Below, in pieces: positions 35,138 to 44,377 of a stretch of DNA of 64,000 bases. Position 1 is the stretch's first letter, and each line of letters begins with the position of its first letter. Position numbers and translations under genes: made by a program. Source of the DNA: Citrobacter sp. Marseille-Q6884 (GTDB taxonomy: Bacteria > Pseudomonadota > Gammaproteobacteria > Enterobacterales > Enterobacteriaceae); the NCBI RefSeq assembly GCF_945906775.1, contig NZ_CAMDRE010000001.1, positions 310,001 through 374,000 of the forward strand, written 5' to 3'. Under the pieces are notes generated by a model. It was not told where the DNA came from. It saw only the letters and a program-made list of their open reading frames with translations, and ran no database searches.

Positions 35138-35163
35138 AAAAAGAAAGGCCGGCATGCCGACCT
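35138..35163 (-). terminator. Rho-independent terminator of mscS
   Basis: AGGCCGGC (35146-35153) pairs with GCCGACCT (35156-35163) with one G-U on the minus strand, followed by a run of mostly U (35138-35146). Confidence 0.75.
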
Positions 35164-35171
35164 TATCCTGA

Positions 35172-36032
35172 TTACTCAGCCGTATTTTCTTTCATACGCT
35201 TGAAATTCACATCCATCTGCGGATACGGGAAGCTGATACCGTTGGCATCAAACTCGCGCTTAATGCGCTCCAGCACGTCCCAGTAAACGCTTTGCAGATC
35301 GCTGCTGTTGCTCCAGACACGTACCACAAAATTAATTGAGGAAGCCCCGAGCTCATTCAAACGTACCGTCATTTCACGATCTTTCAAAATACGATCGTCA
35401 GACTGAATAATATCGGTGAGAATTTTTTTCACCTGATCGATATCGGAGTCATACGCGACACCGATGATAAATTCGTTACGACGAACCGGCTCACGGGAAA
35501 AGTTAATGATATTTCCGGCAATGATTTTACCGTTCGGGATCACCACAATCTTGCCGTCTACGGTGCGCATGGTGGTGGAGAAAATCTGCACGTTGAGTAC
35601 GGTTCCGGCGACACCGCCGAGATCCACATACTCACCCGCACGGAACGGACGGAACATTACCAGCAACACACCCGCAGCCAGGTTAGACAGAGAGCCTTGC
35701 AACGCCAGACCCACGGCTAAACCTGCGGCACCGAGAACGGCGATCACAGAGGCCGTCTGCACCCCGACACGCCCCAGCGCAGCAATCAGCGTAAAAGCGA
35801 TAATACCGTAGCGCACCAGCGCAGAGAGGAAGTCCGCAACGGTTGCGTCAATTTGACGCGCAACCATCACACGGTTAATGGTGTTAGACACAACACGCGC
35901 CACAATCATCCCGACGATGATGATAGCAATAGCCGCAACGATGTTAACGGCATAACTCAGCAGCAGCGCCTGGTTACGTACCAGCCAGGTGCCTGCACCA
36001 TTTATGCTGTCGACAACATTCAAATCTTCCAT
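35172..36032 (-). CDS. mscS: Small-conductance mechanosensitive channel MscS
   Basis: A 286-residue channel (YggB) that opens under membrane tension during hypo-osmotic shock. Three N-terminal membrane helices (about 25-125) end in the pore helix with the Gly/Ala pattern GLAVGLALQGSLSNLAAG. The cytoplasmic beta domain and vestibule (about 130-265) end in a short beta barrel. Length equals E. coli MscS (286). It follows fbaA, from which a strong terminator separates it, so it has its own promoter. Confidence 0.97.
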   Translation of the reverse strand: MEDLNVVDSINGAGTWLVRNQALLLSYAVNIVAAIAIIIVGMIVARVVSNTINRVMVARQIDATVADFLSALVRYGIIAFTLIAALGRVGVQTASVIAVLGAAGLAVGLALQGSLSNLAAGVLLVMFRPFRAGEYVDLGGVAGTVLNVQIFSTTMRTVDGKIVVIPNGKIIAGNIINFSREPVRRNEFIIGVAYDSDIDQVKKILTDIIQSDDRILKDREMTVRLNELGASSINFVVRVWSNSSDLQSVYWDVLERIKREFDANGISFPYPQMDVNFKRMKENTAE

Positions 36033-36176
36033 TCACTATTCCTTTTATGCTTACCCAAAACGGGAGAAATAAAGCCGTCCCATAAGGACGGGCAATTTGA
36101 CAAGGGTAAACAATAAACCCGGTTTTTGCCAAATTGATCACAGAAATTTCTGTAAATAGCACATTGAAATAGAAAT

Positions 36177-36201
36177 AAAAAAGGCCCGCATGTGCGGGCC
36201 T
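36177..36201 (-). terminator. Rho-independent terminator of the epd-pgk-fbaA operon
   Basis: AGGCCCGCA (36182-36190) pairs with TGCGGGCCT (36193-36201) and is followed on the minus strand by a U run. It lies 24 bases after the fbaA stop codon. Confidence 0.85.
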
Positions 36202-36224
36202 CGTCTCACGTAGAACGGGATAAA

Positions 36225-37304
36225 TTACAGAACGTCAACCGCGTTCAGTTCTTTGAAAGCCTGTTCCAGACGGGTGATCATGGTTGCCTGACCAGCACGC
36301 AGCCATACGCGCGGATCGTAGTATTTCTTGTTCGGCTGATCTTCGCCTTTCGGGTTACCCAGTTGACCCTGCAGGTAAGCTTCGTTTGCTTTGTAGTAGT
36401 TCAGAACACCTTCCCAGGTTGCCCATTGGGTGTCGGTATCGATGTTCATTTTCACTACACCGTAGCTTACGGAGTCTTTGATTTCCTGAGCAGTAGAACC
36501 GGAACCGCCGTGGAAGACGAAGTTCAGGCTGTTGTGCGGCAGGTTGTGTTTCTTAGAAACATAGTCCTGAGAGTCGCGCAGGATAGTCGGGGTCAGAACC
36601 ACGTTGCCTGGCTTGTACACGCCGTGTACGTTACCGAAGGAAGCCGCGATGGTGAAACGCGGGCTGATTTTGCTCAGTTCAGTGTACGCGTAATCAACGT
36701 CTTCTGGCTGAGTGTACAGTGCAGAAGCGTCCATGTGGCTGTTGTCCACACCATCTTCTTCGCCACCGGTGCAACCCAGTTCGATTTCCAGAGTCATGCC
36801 CATTTTGGACATGCGCGCCAGGTATTTGGAGCAGATTTCGATGTTCTCTTCCAGAGACTCTTCAGACAGGTCGATCATGTGAGAAGAGAACAGCGGTTTG
36901 CCGGTAGCTGCGAAGTGTTTTTCACCTGCGTCCAGCAGACCGTCGATCCACGGCAGCAGTTTCTTCGCGCAGTGGTCAGTGTGCAGGATAACCGGAACAC
37001 CGTAGTGTTCAGCCATCTGATGAACGTGATGCGCGCCAGAGATAGCACCCAGGATAGCAGCACCCTGAGGAACGTCGGACTTCACGCCTTTACCCGCGAT
37101 GAAAGAAGCACCACCGTTGGAGAACTGTACGATAACCGGCGCTTTCACTTTTGCAGCGGTTTCCAGAACGGCGTTGATGGAGTCGGTACCAACGCAGTTA
37201 ACCGCTGGCAGAGCAAAGTTGTTTTCTTTTGCTACCTGGAAAACTTTCTGTACGTCATCACCAGTGATTACGCCCGGTTTTACGAAATCAAAAATTTTAG
37301 ACAT
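36225..37304 (-). CDS. fbaA: Class II fructose-bisphosphate aldolase
   Basis: A 359-residue zinc-dependent aldolase of glycolysis and gluconeogenesis, cleaving fructose 1,6-bisphosphate to dihydroxyacetone phosphate and glyceraldehyde 3-phosphate. Asp and His at the active site are in HTDHCAKK (near residue 110), zinc His in NVHGVYKPG (near 227) and FHGGSGST (near 265). GCTGGEEDGVDN is the family loop near 175. Codon use is strongly biased toward highly expressed codons. Last gene of epd-pgk-fbaA. Confidence 0.98.
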   Translation of the reverse strand: MSKIFDFVKPGVITGDDVQKVFQVAKENNFALPAVNCVGTDSINAVLETAAKVKAPVIVQFSNGGASFIAGKGVKSDVPQGAAILGAISGAHHVHQMAEHYGVPVILHTDHCAKKLLPWIDGLLDAGEKHFAATGKPLFSSHMIDLSEESLEENIEICSKYLARMSKMGMTLEIELGCTGGEEDGVDNSHMDASALYTQPEDVDYAYTELSKISPRFTIAASFGNVHGVYKPGNVVLTPTILRDSQDYVSKKHNLPHNSLNFVFHGGSGSTAQEIKDSVSYGVVKMNIDTDTQWATWEGVLNYYKANEAYLQGQLGNPKGEDQPNKKYYDPRVWLRAGQATMITRLEQAFKELNAVDVL

Positions 37305-37393
37305 GTTGCGAGTCCTGTATCTTCGGCCTTGGAAAGGGCGCGCGCTCTGAAGCGCGCTAAAAATTGGGCAGGTTATCCCTGCCCATTAGTGTC

Positions 37394-38557
37394 TTACTTT
37401 TTAGCACGCTCTTCGAGCATAGCTACTGCTGGCAGTACTTTACCTTCCACGAATTCGAGGAATGCGCCGCCGCCAGTGGAGATGTAGGAGATCTTGTCAG
37501 CAATGCCGAACAGGTCGATTGCTGCCAGAGTATCGCCGCCACCTGCGATAGAGAATGCTTCGCTGTCTGCGATAGCGTTAGCAACGATTTCAGTCCCTTT
37601 ACGGAAGTTCGGGAATTCAAACACGCCAACCGGGCCGTTCCACAGAATGGTTTTTGCATTCTTCAGGATGTCAGCCAGCTGCTGTGCAGACGCGTCACCG
37701 ATATCCAGGATCTGCTCGTCTTCTTTCACATCGCTAACGGATTTCAGCGTCGCTGCGGCGGATTCAGAGAACTCGGTCGCAACACGAACGTCAGTCGGAA
37801 CCGGGATGTCGCAAGTGGTCAGCAGACGTTTAGCTTCATCAACCAGATCAGCTTCGTACAGGGATTTACCCACGTTGTGGCCTTGAGCAGCAACGAAGGT
37901 GTTCGCGATACCACCACCTACGATCAGCTGGTCAGCGATTTTAGACAGGGAGTCCAGAACGGTCAGTTTGGTAGAAACTTTAGAACCACCAACGATAGCA
38001 ACCATCGGGCGAGCCGGTTCTTTCAGTGCTTTACCCAGCGCGTCCAGTTCAGCAGCCAGCAGCGGACCTGCGCAAGCTACGTCGGCGAATTTACCGATAC
38101 CGTGGGTAGAAGCCTGCGCACGGTGAGCGGTACCGAATGCGTCCATGACGAATACGTCACACAGTGCAGCGTATTTTTTGGACAGCGCTTCGTCGTCTTT
38201 CTTCTCGCCTTTGTTGAAGCGAACGTTTTCCAGAACAACCAGTTCACCGGCAGCGACTTCAACGCCGTCCAGGTAATCTTTTACCAGGCGAACCGGAGCA
38301 GACAGTTTGTCTTTCAGGTAGTTAACAACCGGCAGCAGAGAGAATTCTTCGTTGTACTCGCCTTCGGTAGGACGACCCAGGTGGGAAGTTACCATCACTT
38401 TAGCACCCTGTTTCAGGGCCAGTTCGATGGTCGGCAGGGAAGCACGGATACGCGCATCGCTGGTTACTTTCCCTTCTTTAACTGGTACGTTCAGGTCCGC
38501 ACGGATAAAAACGCGTTTACCAGCCAGATCCAGATCGGTCATCTTAATTACAGACAT
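37394..38557 (-). CDS. pgk: Phosphoglycerate kinase
   Basis: A 387-residue glycolytic kinase that makes ATP from 1,3-bisphosphoglycerate. The N-terminal substrate domain has RADLNVPVK (near residue 20) and SHLGRP (near 60). The C-terminal nucleotide domain has WNGPVGVFE (near 310) and the phosphate loop IAGGGDTLAA (near 343). Length equals E. coli Pgk. It lies between epd and fbaA, 89 bases before fbaA; this gap carries a GC-rich segment where E. coli has an additional fbaA promoter/processing site. Confidence 0.98.
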   Translation of the reverse strand: MSVIKMTDLDLAGKRVFIRADLNVPVKEGKVTSDARIRASLPTIELALKQGAKVMVTSHLGRPTEGEYNEEFSLLPVVNYLKDKLSAPVRLVKDYLDGVEVAAGELVVLENVRFNKGEKKDDEALSKKYAALCDVFVMDAFGTAHRAQASTHGIGKFADVACAGPLLAAELDALGKALKEPARPMVAIVGGSKVSTKLTVLDSLSKIADQLIVGGGIANTFVAAQGHNVGKSLYEADLVDEAKRLLTTCDIPVPTDVRVATEFSESAAATLKSVSDVKEDEQILDIGDASAQQLADILKNAKTILWNGPVGVFEFPNFRKGTEIVANAIADSEAFSIAGGGDTLAAIDLFGIADKISYISTGGGAFLEFVEGKVLPAVAMLEERAKK

Positions 38558-38596
38558 GGTGAATCCTCTCGTTGATTCATAAAGTTTTGTCGACGC

Positions 38597-39625
38597 TCAA
38601 GCGTCGAGCCTGAAACCAATAGCAGCCATCGCTAACGTCGTGTCGAGCATACGGTTAGCAAAGCCCCATTCATTATCGCACCAGACCAATGTTTTGATCA
38701 GGTGAGCACCACTCACCCGCGTTTGCGTACCATCAACGATGGCGCTGTGCGGGTCGTGATTAAAATCTACAGAGACCAACGGTAATTCCGTATAGTCAAC
38801 TATACCATGAAATGCACCTTGTGCTGCTTTTTGCAGCAACTGGTTGACTTCAATGGCTTTTACCGGTTTTTTCACCGTCACGCTTAAGTCGATCGCCGTC
38901 ACATTTATGGTCGGAACACGCACCGCAATCGCTTCGAATCGATCGTTGAATTGCGGGAAAATACGCGTGATGCCCGCCGCCAGTTTAGTATCTACTGGAA
39001 TAATAGACTGGCTGGCCGCTCGCGTACGACGCAGGTCTGGATGATAAGCATCAATTACCTGCTGATCGTGCATCGCTGAGTGGATCGTCGTGACGGTGCC
39101 AGATTCAATGCCGTAAGCATCATCCAGCAACTTAATGACGGGAATTATACAATTCGTGGTGCAGGAGGCGTTTGATACGATCCGGTGTTCAGCGCGCAGC
39201 TGATCCTGGTTCACGCCAAACACAACGGTTGCGTCGATATCGTGACTACCAGGATGTGAAAAGAGCACTTTTTTTGCACCGGCGGCAATATGCGCCTCAC
39301 CGTGTTCACGGTTGCCATAAACTCCCGTGCAATCCAGCACAATATCGACACCCAGTTCACGCCATGGCAGCGCATCAAGGGTTCGCTCGTGCAGAATGCG
39401 AATCGCGTCGTCACCTACCATGAGCTGGTCGCGTTCCTGGCGAACATCCCATGCAAAACGTCCATGGCTGGTGTCATATTTCAACAAATGCGCCATGCCT
39501 TCAGCATCCGCCAGTTCATTGATTGCCACCACGGTGATTTCCGCCCGACGTCCGGATTCATACAACGCACGAACCACGTTACGTCCAATGCGACCGAAAC
39601 CATTAATCGCTACGCGTACGGTCAT
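38597..39625 (-). CDS. epd: D-erythrose-4-phosphate dehydrogenase
   Basis: A 342-residue member of the glyceraldehyde-3-phosphate dehydrogenase family, but specialised for erythrose 4-phosphate to 4-phosphoerythronate, first step of vitamin B6 synthesis. NAD binding INGFGRIGRNV is at residues 7-17 and the catalytic Cys in SNASCTTNC (near 155), with His in TIHSAMHDQQ (near 181). It is first of epd-pgk-fbaA; Cra and CRP sites lie upstream. It is three residues longer than E. coli Epd at the C terminus (IGFRLDA). Confidence 0.97.
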   Translation of the reverse strand: MTVRVAINGFGRIGRNVVRALYESGRRAEITVVAINELADAEGMAHLLKYDTSHGRFAWDVRQERDQLMVGDDAIRILHERTLDALPWRELGVDIVLDCTGVYGNREHGEAHIAAGAKKVLFSHPGSHDIDATVVFGVNQDQLRAEHRIVSNASCTTNCIIPVIKLLDDAYGIESGTVTTIHSAMHDQQVIDAYHPDLRRTRAASQSIIPVDTKLAAGITRIFPQFNDRFEAIAVRVPTINVTAIDLSVTVKKPVKAIEVNQLLQKAAQGAFHGIVDYTELPLVSVDFNHDPHSAIVDGTQTRVSGAHLIKTLVWCDNEWGFANRMLDTTLAMAAIGFRLDA

Positions 39626-39746
39626 AGGTCCCCTGCAAGGATTTCTCAGAAACGATGTGGCAGACAGAGTAATGCAGCAAACCGCTCAGGAAAACCTTAC
39701 CTGTCGCAAACTGCGACTGATTGATTAATTGTCGAACATTTAATCG

Positions 39747-39762
39747 ACTGAAACGCTTCAGC
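39747..39762. promoter_or_regulatory. Cra (FruR) operator upstream of epd
   Basis: ACTGAAACGCTTCAGC matches the Cra consensus RSTGAAWCSNTHHW in full. It lies about 120 bases before the epd start. The E. coli epd-pgk-fbaA operon is a known Cra target. Confidence 0.75.
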
Positions 39763-39816
39763 TAGAATAAGCGAAACGAGGAATAAAAGGAATGATTGTC
39801 CAGCAACAGAACACAG

Positions 39817-39838
39817 TTATCTGACTTACGTCACATTT
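39817..39838. promoter_or_regulatory. CRP site upstream of epd
   Basis: Read on the minus strand, TGTGA-cgtaag-TCAGA matches the CRP consensus TGTGA-N6-TCACA at nine of ten core positions. It lies about 200 bases before epd, consistent with the CRP-dependent distal epd promoter of E. coli. Confidence 0.65.
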
Positions 39839-39928
39839 TACTGTTTGATTGCTGTCAAAAAGTGATGAGGGTGACGAAAGGAATATTGGGGTGGAATTTA
39901 CTCATACCCCTTGATTTCACATGGAAAC

Positions 39929-39962
39929 CTCTCCCGCAGCAAGCACTGTCGCTGCGGGAGAG
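39929..39962 (-). terminator. Terminator of the inverse autotransporter gene
   Basis: CTCTCCCGCAGC (39929-39940) pairs perfectly over 12 bases with GCTGCGGGAGAG (39951-39962). It is placed just after the stop codon of the minus-strand gene, and GGTTT follows the stem. The short U run makes it a moderate call. Confidence 0.75.
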
Positions 39963-39968
39963 ATAGCG

Positions 39969-42900
39969 TTAGTTCACCACCAGCGTCGTTGTGATGGTAT
40001 AGCTCAACGCCCAGGAAGAGTGCCAGTCGCGACCATTGAAGGTAATCACACCACTATAGTTCCCCTTAGGTAAGGCGGCGTTACTCCCGTCTTCCGGCAC
40101 ATAGGTAATCTTCGGCGCATTACCCGGCGCCGTACACCCTGAGGCACTGTTAAATTCAAAGAAGGTACATTTGTTTGCTACCTGCCCTCTGAACGTTACC
40201 GTTTGGGGATTGCCCTTTTCATCAGTCAACTCAGCCGTCAATACTGAGTACGCCCCATAATTCGTCGACCATATTAATGACGTAGGGCCTGTGGTATTCC
40301 CGGTGACCACAAAACCCAGGTTGAGAAAGTTATAAATTGTTTCTCCTGTATACGCGTTCGACTGAGTAGAACTGGGAATATTCCACGTATCCTCAATTGA
40401 CCCCATAAATATGGTCGAGCCATTAGAGAGACTGCTACCGTTAATGCTGGCAGTCACATTCGCATTTCCGAATTCGGAACCGGACAATTGTACCGCCGCT
40501 TCCCCTTTATCATTCGTATCGCTAGTCGCAGCAGAAAGATTATTTAAGGTCGTTGTCCATGAGACTGTTACCGCCTGCAAGGGATTATCGTTAGCATCTG
40601 TAACCGTGGCCGTATACGTAACAGGCGCGGTGTTTGCTGCTACGTGGTCTGTACTGGCGGTGACTTTGACAACCCTGGCTGTTTTAGCATCACCGATAAA
40701 CGTCACTGTAGTCGCGCTCAGTTGACTCGCTGGTGATGTCAGGGAGGCTGTTATTTTCACACTCCCGGCTTTAAGCGATTTACCGCTGACGCTCGCTTTG
40801 CCACTCTCTGACGTAATACTGTTTGCAGAAGAAAGCTGTATATCTTGATTATCCGCGGTCCAGTTTACTGTCACTCCTTTCAGCATATTCGTGTTGGCAT
40901 CTGTAATATCGGCAGTCCAGGTGACCGATGAAGAACCCTCTGCGATCGCCTGGGCATTATCTGCAGTCACCGCATTGATTTGCGCCGTTTCGATATTTCC
41001 AACCACCTGCAATGTCTGCGACTGACTGCTTACACCTGCTGTTGCCGTTACGGTAATACTCCCCGCTTTCAGGCTGGAAAATGACGTCGTCGCATGTCCA
41101 TTTTGATCCGTTACGGACGACATGCGGCTGAAAGTACTGCTGGTTTCGCTACTGCTCCAGTTTACCGTCACTCCCGGAACCGGGTTATTGTTTGCGTCCA
41201 TCACGCTAGCCGTCAGCGCGACACTGTCCTTATCGGCAACAATATCATTTAACTTCTCGGCCACCAGCGTACTCACCTGTAAGGAGTCGCTGTCAGCGGT
41301 AAAGTTGAGGTCAGACAACCGTTGTGAACTGCCATTAATGCTGGCATCCACACTATAGCTACCCGCTGTTTTCGACGACACTTGTACCTGAGCAACGCCG
41401 CTACTGTTGGTTTTACTGGTCTGTACCGACATTTCCGCACCAGCAGGAGAGGAGCTCCAGTTAACCTCAGCACCTTCCAGCAGATTACCGCTAGCATCAG
41501 TGACGGTTGCGCTGATGATAATTCCCTCTTTTCCATTCGCAACGACACTTTGGCGATCGCTGGTGATATTCGCGAGTTTGGCCGTCGTCGCGTCTGCTAC
41601 AAACGTCACTTTATCGGCCTGAAGCGTCGTACTTGCTTCCGTACGGGCAGAGACAACAACATTACCGGCGCTGGTGGACATCAACACAACCTGCGACTGG
41701 CCATTTGCGTCACTGGTGGTTTCCGTCGCACTAAATCGGGCATTTGAGGTATCTGCTGACCAGAGTACCTTCATGTTTTGCAGCGCTTCACCCTGCGCAT
41801 TTGTCACGGTAGCAGTATAGGTAATGCCATCGTTACCATTCGCAGTAGCCTGCGTTTTACTCATCGTAATGGCGCTAATTTTCTGCGTACTGTTGTCAGC
41901 AACAAAGGTGATAGATTCTGTTTTCTGCGGGGATTTTCCGTTCACATCCGCGGTTACCGTCACCGTACCCACTTTTGCCGATTTCAGCGCAAATGTCGCT
42001 TTGCCCTGGCTGTCGGTTAGTGACGATTGGCTCCCAACCCGGGTGTTATCCGTTTTCTCCACGGTCCAGTTAACCGTCACGCCTTCCAGAGGGTGATTGA
42101 AATCATCCGTCACCTGAGCGGTGAGCGTATTGGTGTCGTTATTATTCGCGACGACCTGCTGTTTTTCACTGTTAATAGAGACAACTTTGGCCGTCGCGGT
42201 GTCCGCCACAAAACTCAACGTTGGCGAGCTTAATGTCCTCCCCTGATCCAATTGTGCAGTAATAATCGTGTTAACCACGGCATTACTGGTCACCTGAATT
42301 TGTGCATCACCCTGCTCATTGGTCGAGGTTTGGGATGAAGACAACGCTGCCTGCGCGGCGTCTGCCGTCCAGTTTACGGCGATGCCTTTCAGCGGTCTTT
42401 CGTATTGGTCGATAACATGTGCCGTCAGCGTTATCGGTGCGGCCCCGCTCGCTACCACACGCGTGGCTGAGGTATCCAGCCCGGCGAGCTGTGGCAGCGT
42501 CTCTACCGCCTCTTCGATCAGTTTCGTACTCACCAGCCTCACCGTTTTGTCAATCAGCGGCTGAATGAGCAATGTTTCCGGCTGAGTACCTGATGTCAGC
42601 GTCGCTGCATACTCCCCAGGCGCAGTTTCGCTATAACCAGTTATTGTCGCTTTTTTCAGCGAGTCCTCGATATCGGCATCAACCGTTGTTGAGGCAGAGA
42701 GCTCGGTGGTTAATCGTGAGGCTAATCCTGTTGCATGCTCACCCTGGCTGGTTTTAAGGCTCACTGTCACCCTGGCGGTGGTAGTACCATCCGCCGGAAC
42801 CTTACCCGGCGTCACTGCAACCGAAGACTGGAGAGTCGTGACATCAATACCGCTGACATTGACCTTCATCTCGCTGGCATTTGATTTATTGCCATTTTTA

Positions 42901-44168
42901 TCCCACGCGATCCCGGTCAGTGTGTAACTATTGATACCATTACCCTGCCAGGCTGGCAGGGTCAGGACAAACTGTTCCGGAGTGCTACCCTGCGCGATTT
43001 TTCCACCGCTATTCAGAAATGACGCCGCCTGCCATTCAATAGATTCAAGGCCATATTTAGTTTTAACCTTCGCACTGACATTCTGTCTGGACTGCTCTTT
43101 CCCAGCCAGAGAAGCAGGAAGCGCCAGCGAGATCAGATCCTGTTTGCGGTACTCAAGTACAATATTGTTGTTTCGTGCGACCAAATCATGTCGGCTCCCC
43201 ATAAGCGAGCGATGTTGCGCAACCGCCGCGCCATCAAGCTGAGCGCTCAACGGCATCCCCATGAGCCAGTTGAACGTCAAATTAAGCTGGGTATCTTTCT
43301 CACCATTTTTCCCCCACTTCTGGTCTACACCAAACGTCAGTAATGGGAACGGTGTATAATTCAGACCCAAAGTAATCGCGTGCGGGTTACTCTGGCGGTC
43401 ATCTTCGTCATCGCCAAACAATCCCACACTGTCGCCATAATATTGTTCATAAACGACGTTGGTGCCAAGCTGCGGCCAGGCGGGTAAATATCCTTCAAGT
43501 CGAATATCGAACCCATTAGCAACACGCTCATCATAATCGGTATAACGTGATGAGGACTTCCAGTCACTCAAGCGAAAATAACCATTAGCAGCAAGTTTTA
43601 TATAGTCCCAACCTGACTCCACGCCAATACCCAAACGGTCATGCTGAACACCTGATACTTGACGATCATAAAAAATATTATTCCCCAGCATCCATTTATC
43701 GGAGAAATAACGATAACCTATACCGGCATTAATGATATTACGATCATCGTGACGACGACCACCCAACTGGGTAAACAGGAGATTTTCTTCATAATCATAA
43801 AGTGGCAGCAATATATCCATTGAAGAGTCGTTTAACGTGAAACGCTCATCGGTACTGATATTCACCCTCGCCGTACCAAACTGATTTAACCACTGTTGTA
43901 ACTCAGCAGAGGCTATGCCTGTCGAGGTGGATACCAGTGTCTGACTCAGTGCCCCTGCATTGTCGCCACTGAGTAATGTTCCAGCCTGTATGGTGGCCTT
44001 TGCAATACGACTTTCTGTCTGTTTCTGTGAGGATTCATCAGGCTCTGAACGCGTCAATGCCTGTGCGCTAACATTACTGGTTGGCGCTAAATATAATAAA
44101 AATGAAGGGGGGCATAATTGCAGAACGATCTGAACCGCAGCAAGCAGTTTTTTGCCAGAAAATTTCAT
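39969..44168 (-). CDS. Intimin/invasin-family inverse autotransporter with Big-1 repeats
   Basis: A 1399-residue surface protein. Residues 1-36 look like a signal peptide ending in VSAQA. Residues about 60-345 form the outer-membrane beta barrel of inverse autotransporters (FTQLGGRRHDDRN, GIGYRYFSDKWMLGNN, FYDRQVSG). An Ig-like linker domain follows to about 440. Then about eight tandem Big-1 domains (about 445-1245) repeat the patterns ADGTxxxTxTA, GVTVNW and TFVAD. The last 150 residues are a different domain with two Cys ten residues apart, perhaps a receptor-binding tip. No LysM segment is seen. Members such as FdeC and YeeJ act in adhesion or biofilm. It has its own terminator, and an IS element lies upstream. 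Partner unknown. Confidence 0.92.
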   Translation of the reverse strand: MKFSGKKLLAAVQIVLQLCPPSFLLYLAPTSNVSAQALTRSEPDESSQKQTESRIAKATIQAGTLLSGDNAGALSQTLVSTSTGIASAELQQWLNQFGTARVNISTDERFTLNDSSMDILLPLYDYEENLLFTQLGGRRHDDRNIINAGIGYRYFSDKWMLGNNIFYDRQVSGVQHDRLGIGVESGWDYIKLAANGYFRLSDWKSSSRYTDYDERVANGFDIRLEGYLPAWPQLGTNVVYEQYYGDSVGLFGDDEDDRQSNPHAITLGLNYTPFPLLTFGVDQKWGKNGEKDTQLNLTFNWLMGMPLSAQLDGAAVAQHRSLMGSRHDLVARNNNIVLEYRKQDLISLALPASLAGKEQSRQNVSAKVKTKYGLESIEWQAASFLNSGGKIAQGSTPEQFVLTLPAWQGNGINSYTLTGIAWDKNGNKSNASEMKVNVSGIDVTTLQSSVAVTPGKVPADGTTTARVTVSLKTSQGEHATGLASRLTTELSASTTVDADIEDSLKKATITGYSETAPGEYAATLTSGTQPETLLIQPLIDKTVRLVSTKLIEEAVETLPQLAGLDTSATRVVASGAAPITLTAHVIDQYERPLKGIAVNWTADAAQAALSSSQTSTNEQGDAQIQVTSNAVVNTIITAQLDQGRTLSSPTLSFVADTATAKVVSINSEKQQVVANNNDTNTLTAQVTDDFNHPLEGVTVNWTVEKTDNTRVGSQSSLTDSQGKATFALKSAKVGTVTVTADVNGKSPQKTESITFVADNSTQKISAITMSKTQATANGNDGITYTATVTNAQGEALQNMKVLWSADTSNARFSATETTSDANGQSQVVLMSTSAGNVVVSARTEASTTLQADKVTFVADATTAKLANITSDRQSVVANGKEGIIISATVTDASGNLLEGAEVNWSSSPAGAEMSVQTSKTNSSGVAQVQVSSKTAGSYSVDASINGSSQRLSDLNFTADSDSLQVSTLVAEKLNDIVADKDSVALTASVMDANNNPVPGVTVNWSSSETSSTFSRMSSVTDQNGHATTSFSSLKAGSITVTATAGVSSQSQTLQVVGNIETAQINAVTADNAQAIAEGSSSVTWTADITDANTNMLKGVTVNWTADNQDIQLSSANSITSESGKASVSGKSLKAGSVKITASLTSPASQLSATTVTFIGDAKTARVVKVTASTDHVAANTAPVTYTATVTDANDNPLQAVTVSWTTTLNNLSAATSDTNDKGEAAVQLSGSEFGNANVTASINGSSLSNGSTIFMGSIEDTWNIPSSTQSNAYTGETIYNFLNLGFVVTGNTTGPTSLIWSTNYGAYSVLTAELTDEKGNPQTVTFRGQVANKCTFFEFNSASGCTAPGNAPKITYVPEDGSNAALPKGNYSGVITFNGRDWHSSWALSYTITTTLVVN

Positions 44169-44373
44169 CTCTACACTCCATGAAAGAGAACTCCATATTA
44201 ATCGGCGAAGATTATATTTGTTAATTTAAATATACAACCCCTCGATCATTTCCCTGACCTTCACACCTTACATATCCCCTCGTTAAATACATTTTAATTA
44301 TGAATGGTTATTTTATATATCATTATAATTTTGGCACTCAATGCCACCAATACATTAATAAAATGGATTAATA
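44169..44373 (-). promoter_or_regulatory. AT-rich leader of the inverse autotransporter gene
   Basis: About 205 bases, very AT-rich, between the adhesin start and the IS element. Such DNA is typical of H-NS-silenced surface genes. Possible -10 boxes are numerous, so none is chosen. The native promoter may lie here or have been separated by the insertion. Confidence 0.4.
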
Positions 44374-44377
44374 CTAA
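44374..44377. repeat. Target site duplication, left copy (CTAA)
   Basis: CTAA directly before the left end of the IS5-family element. The same four bases follow the right end at 45574-45577, matching the usual 4-bp CTAR duplication of IS5. Confidence 0.9.

Noticed and set aside
36192..37487. 431-codon open frame antisense to fbaA
   Set aside because: Mirror frame of a highly expressed gene with biased codons; no recognisable domain and the true aldolase is on the other strand.
37364..38575. 403-codon open frame antisense to pgk
   Set aside because: Same codon-bias effect; pgk on the minus strand explains the DNA fully.
40400..42730. Repeated segments in the adhesin gene as a possible CRISPR or tandem DNA repeat
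   Set aside because: The repeats are diverged Big-1 protein domains of about 300 bp in frame, not short identical direct repeats with unique spacers.
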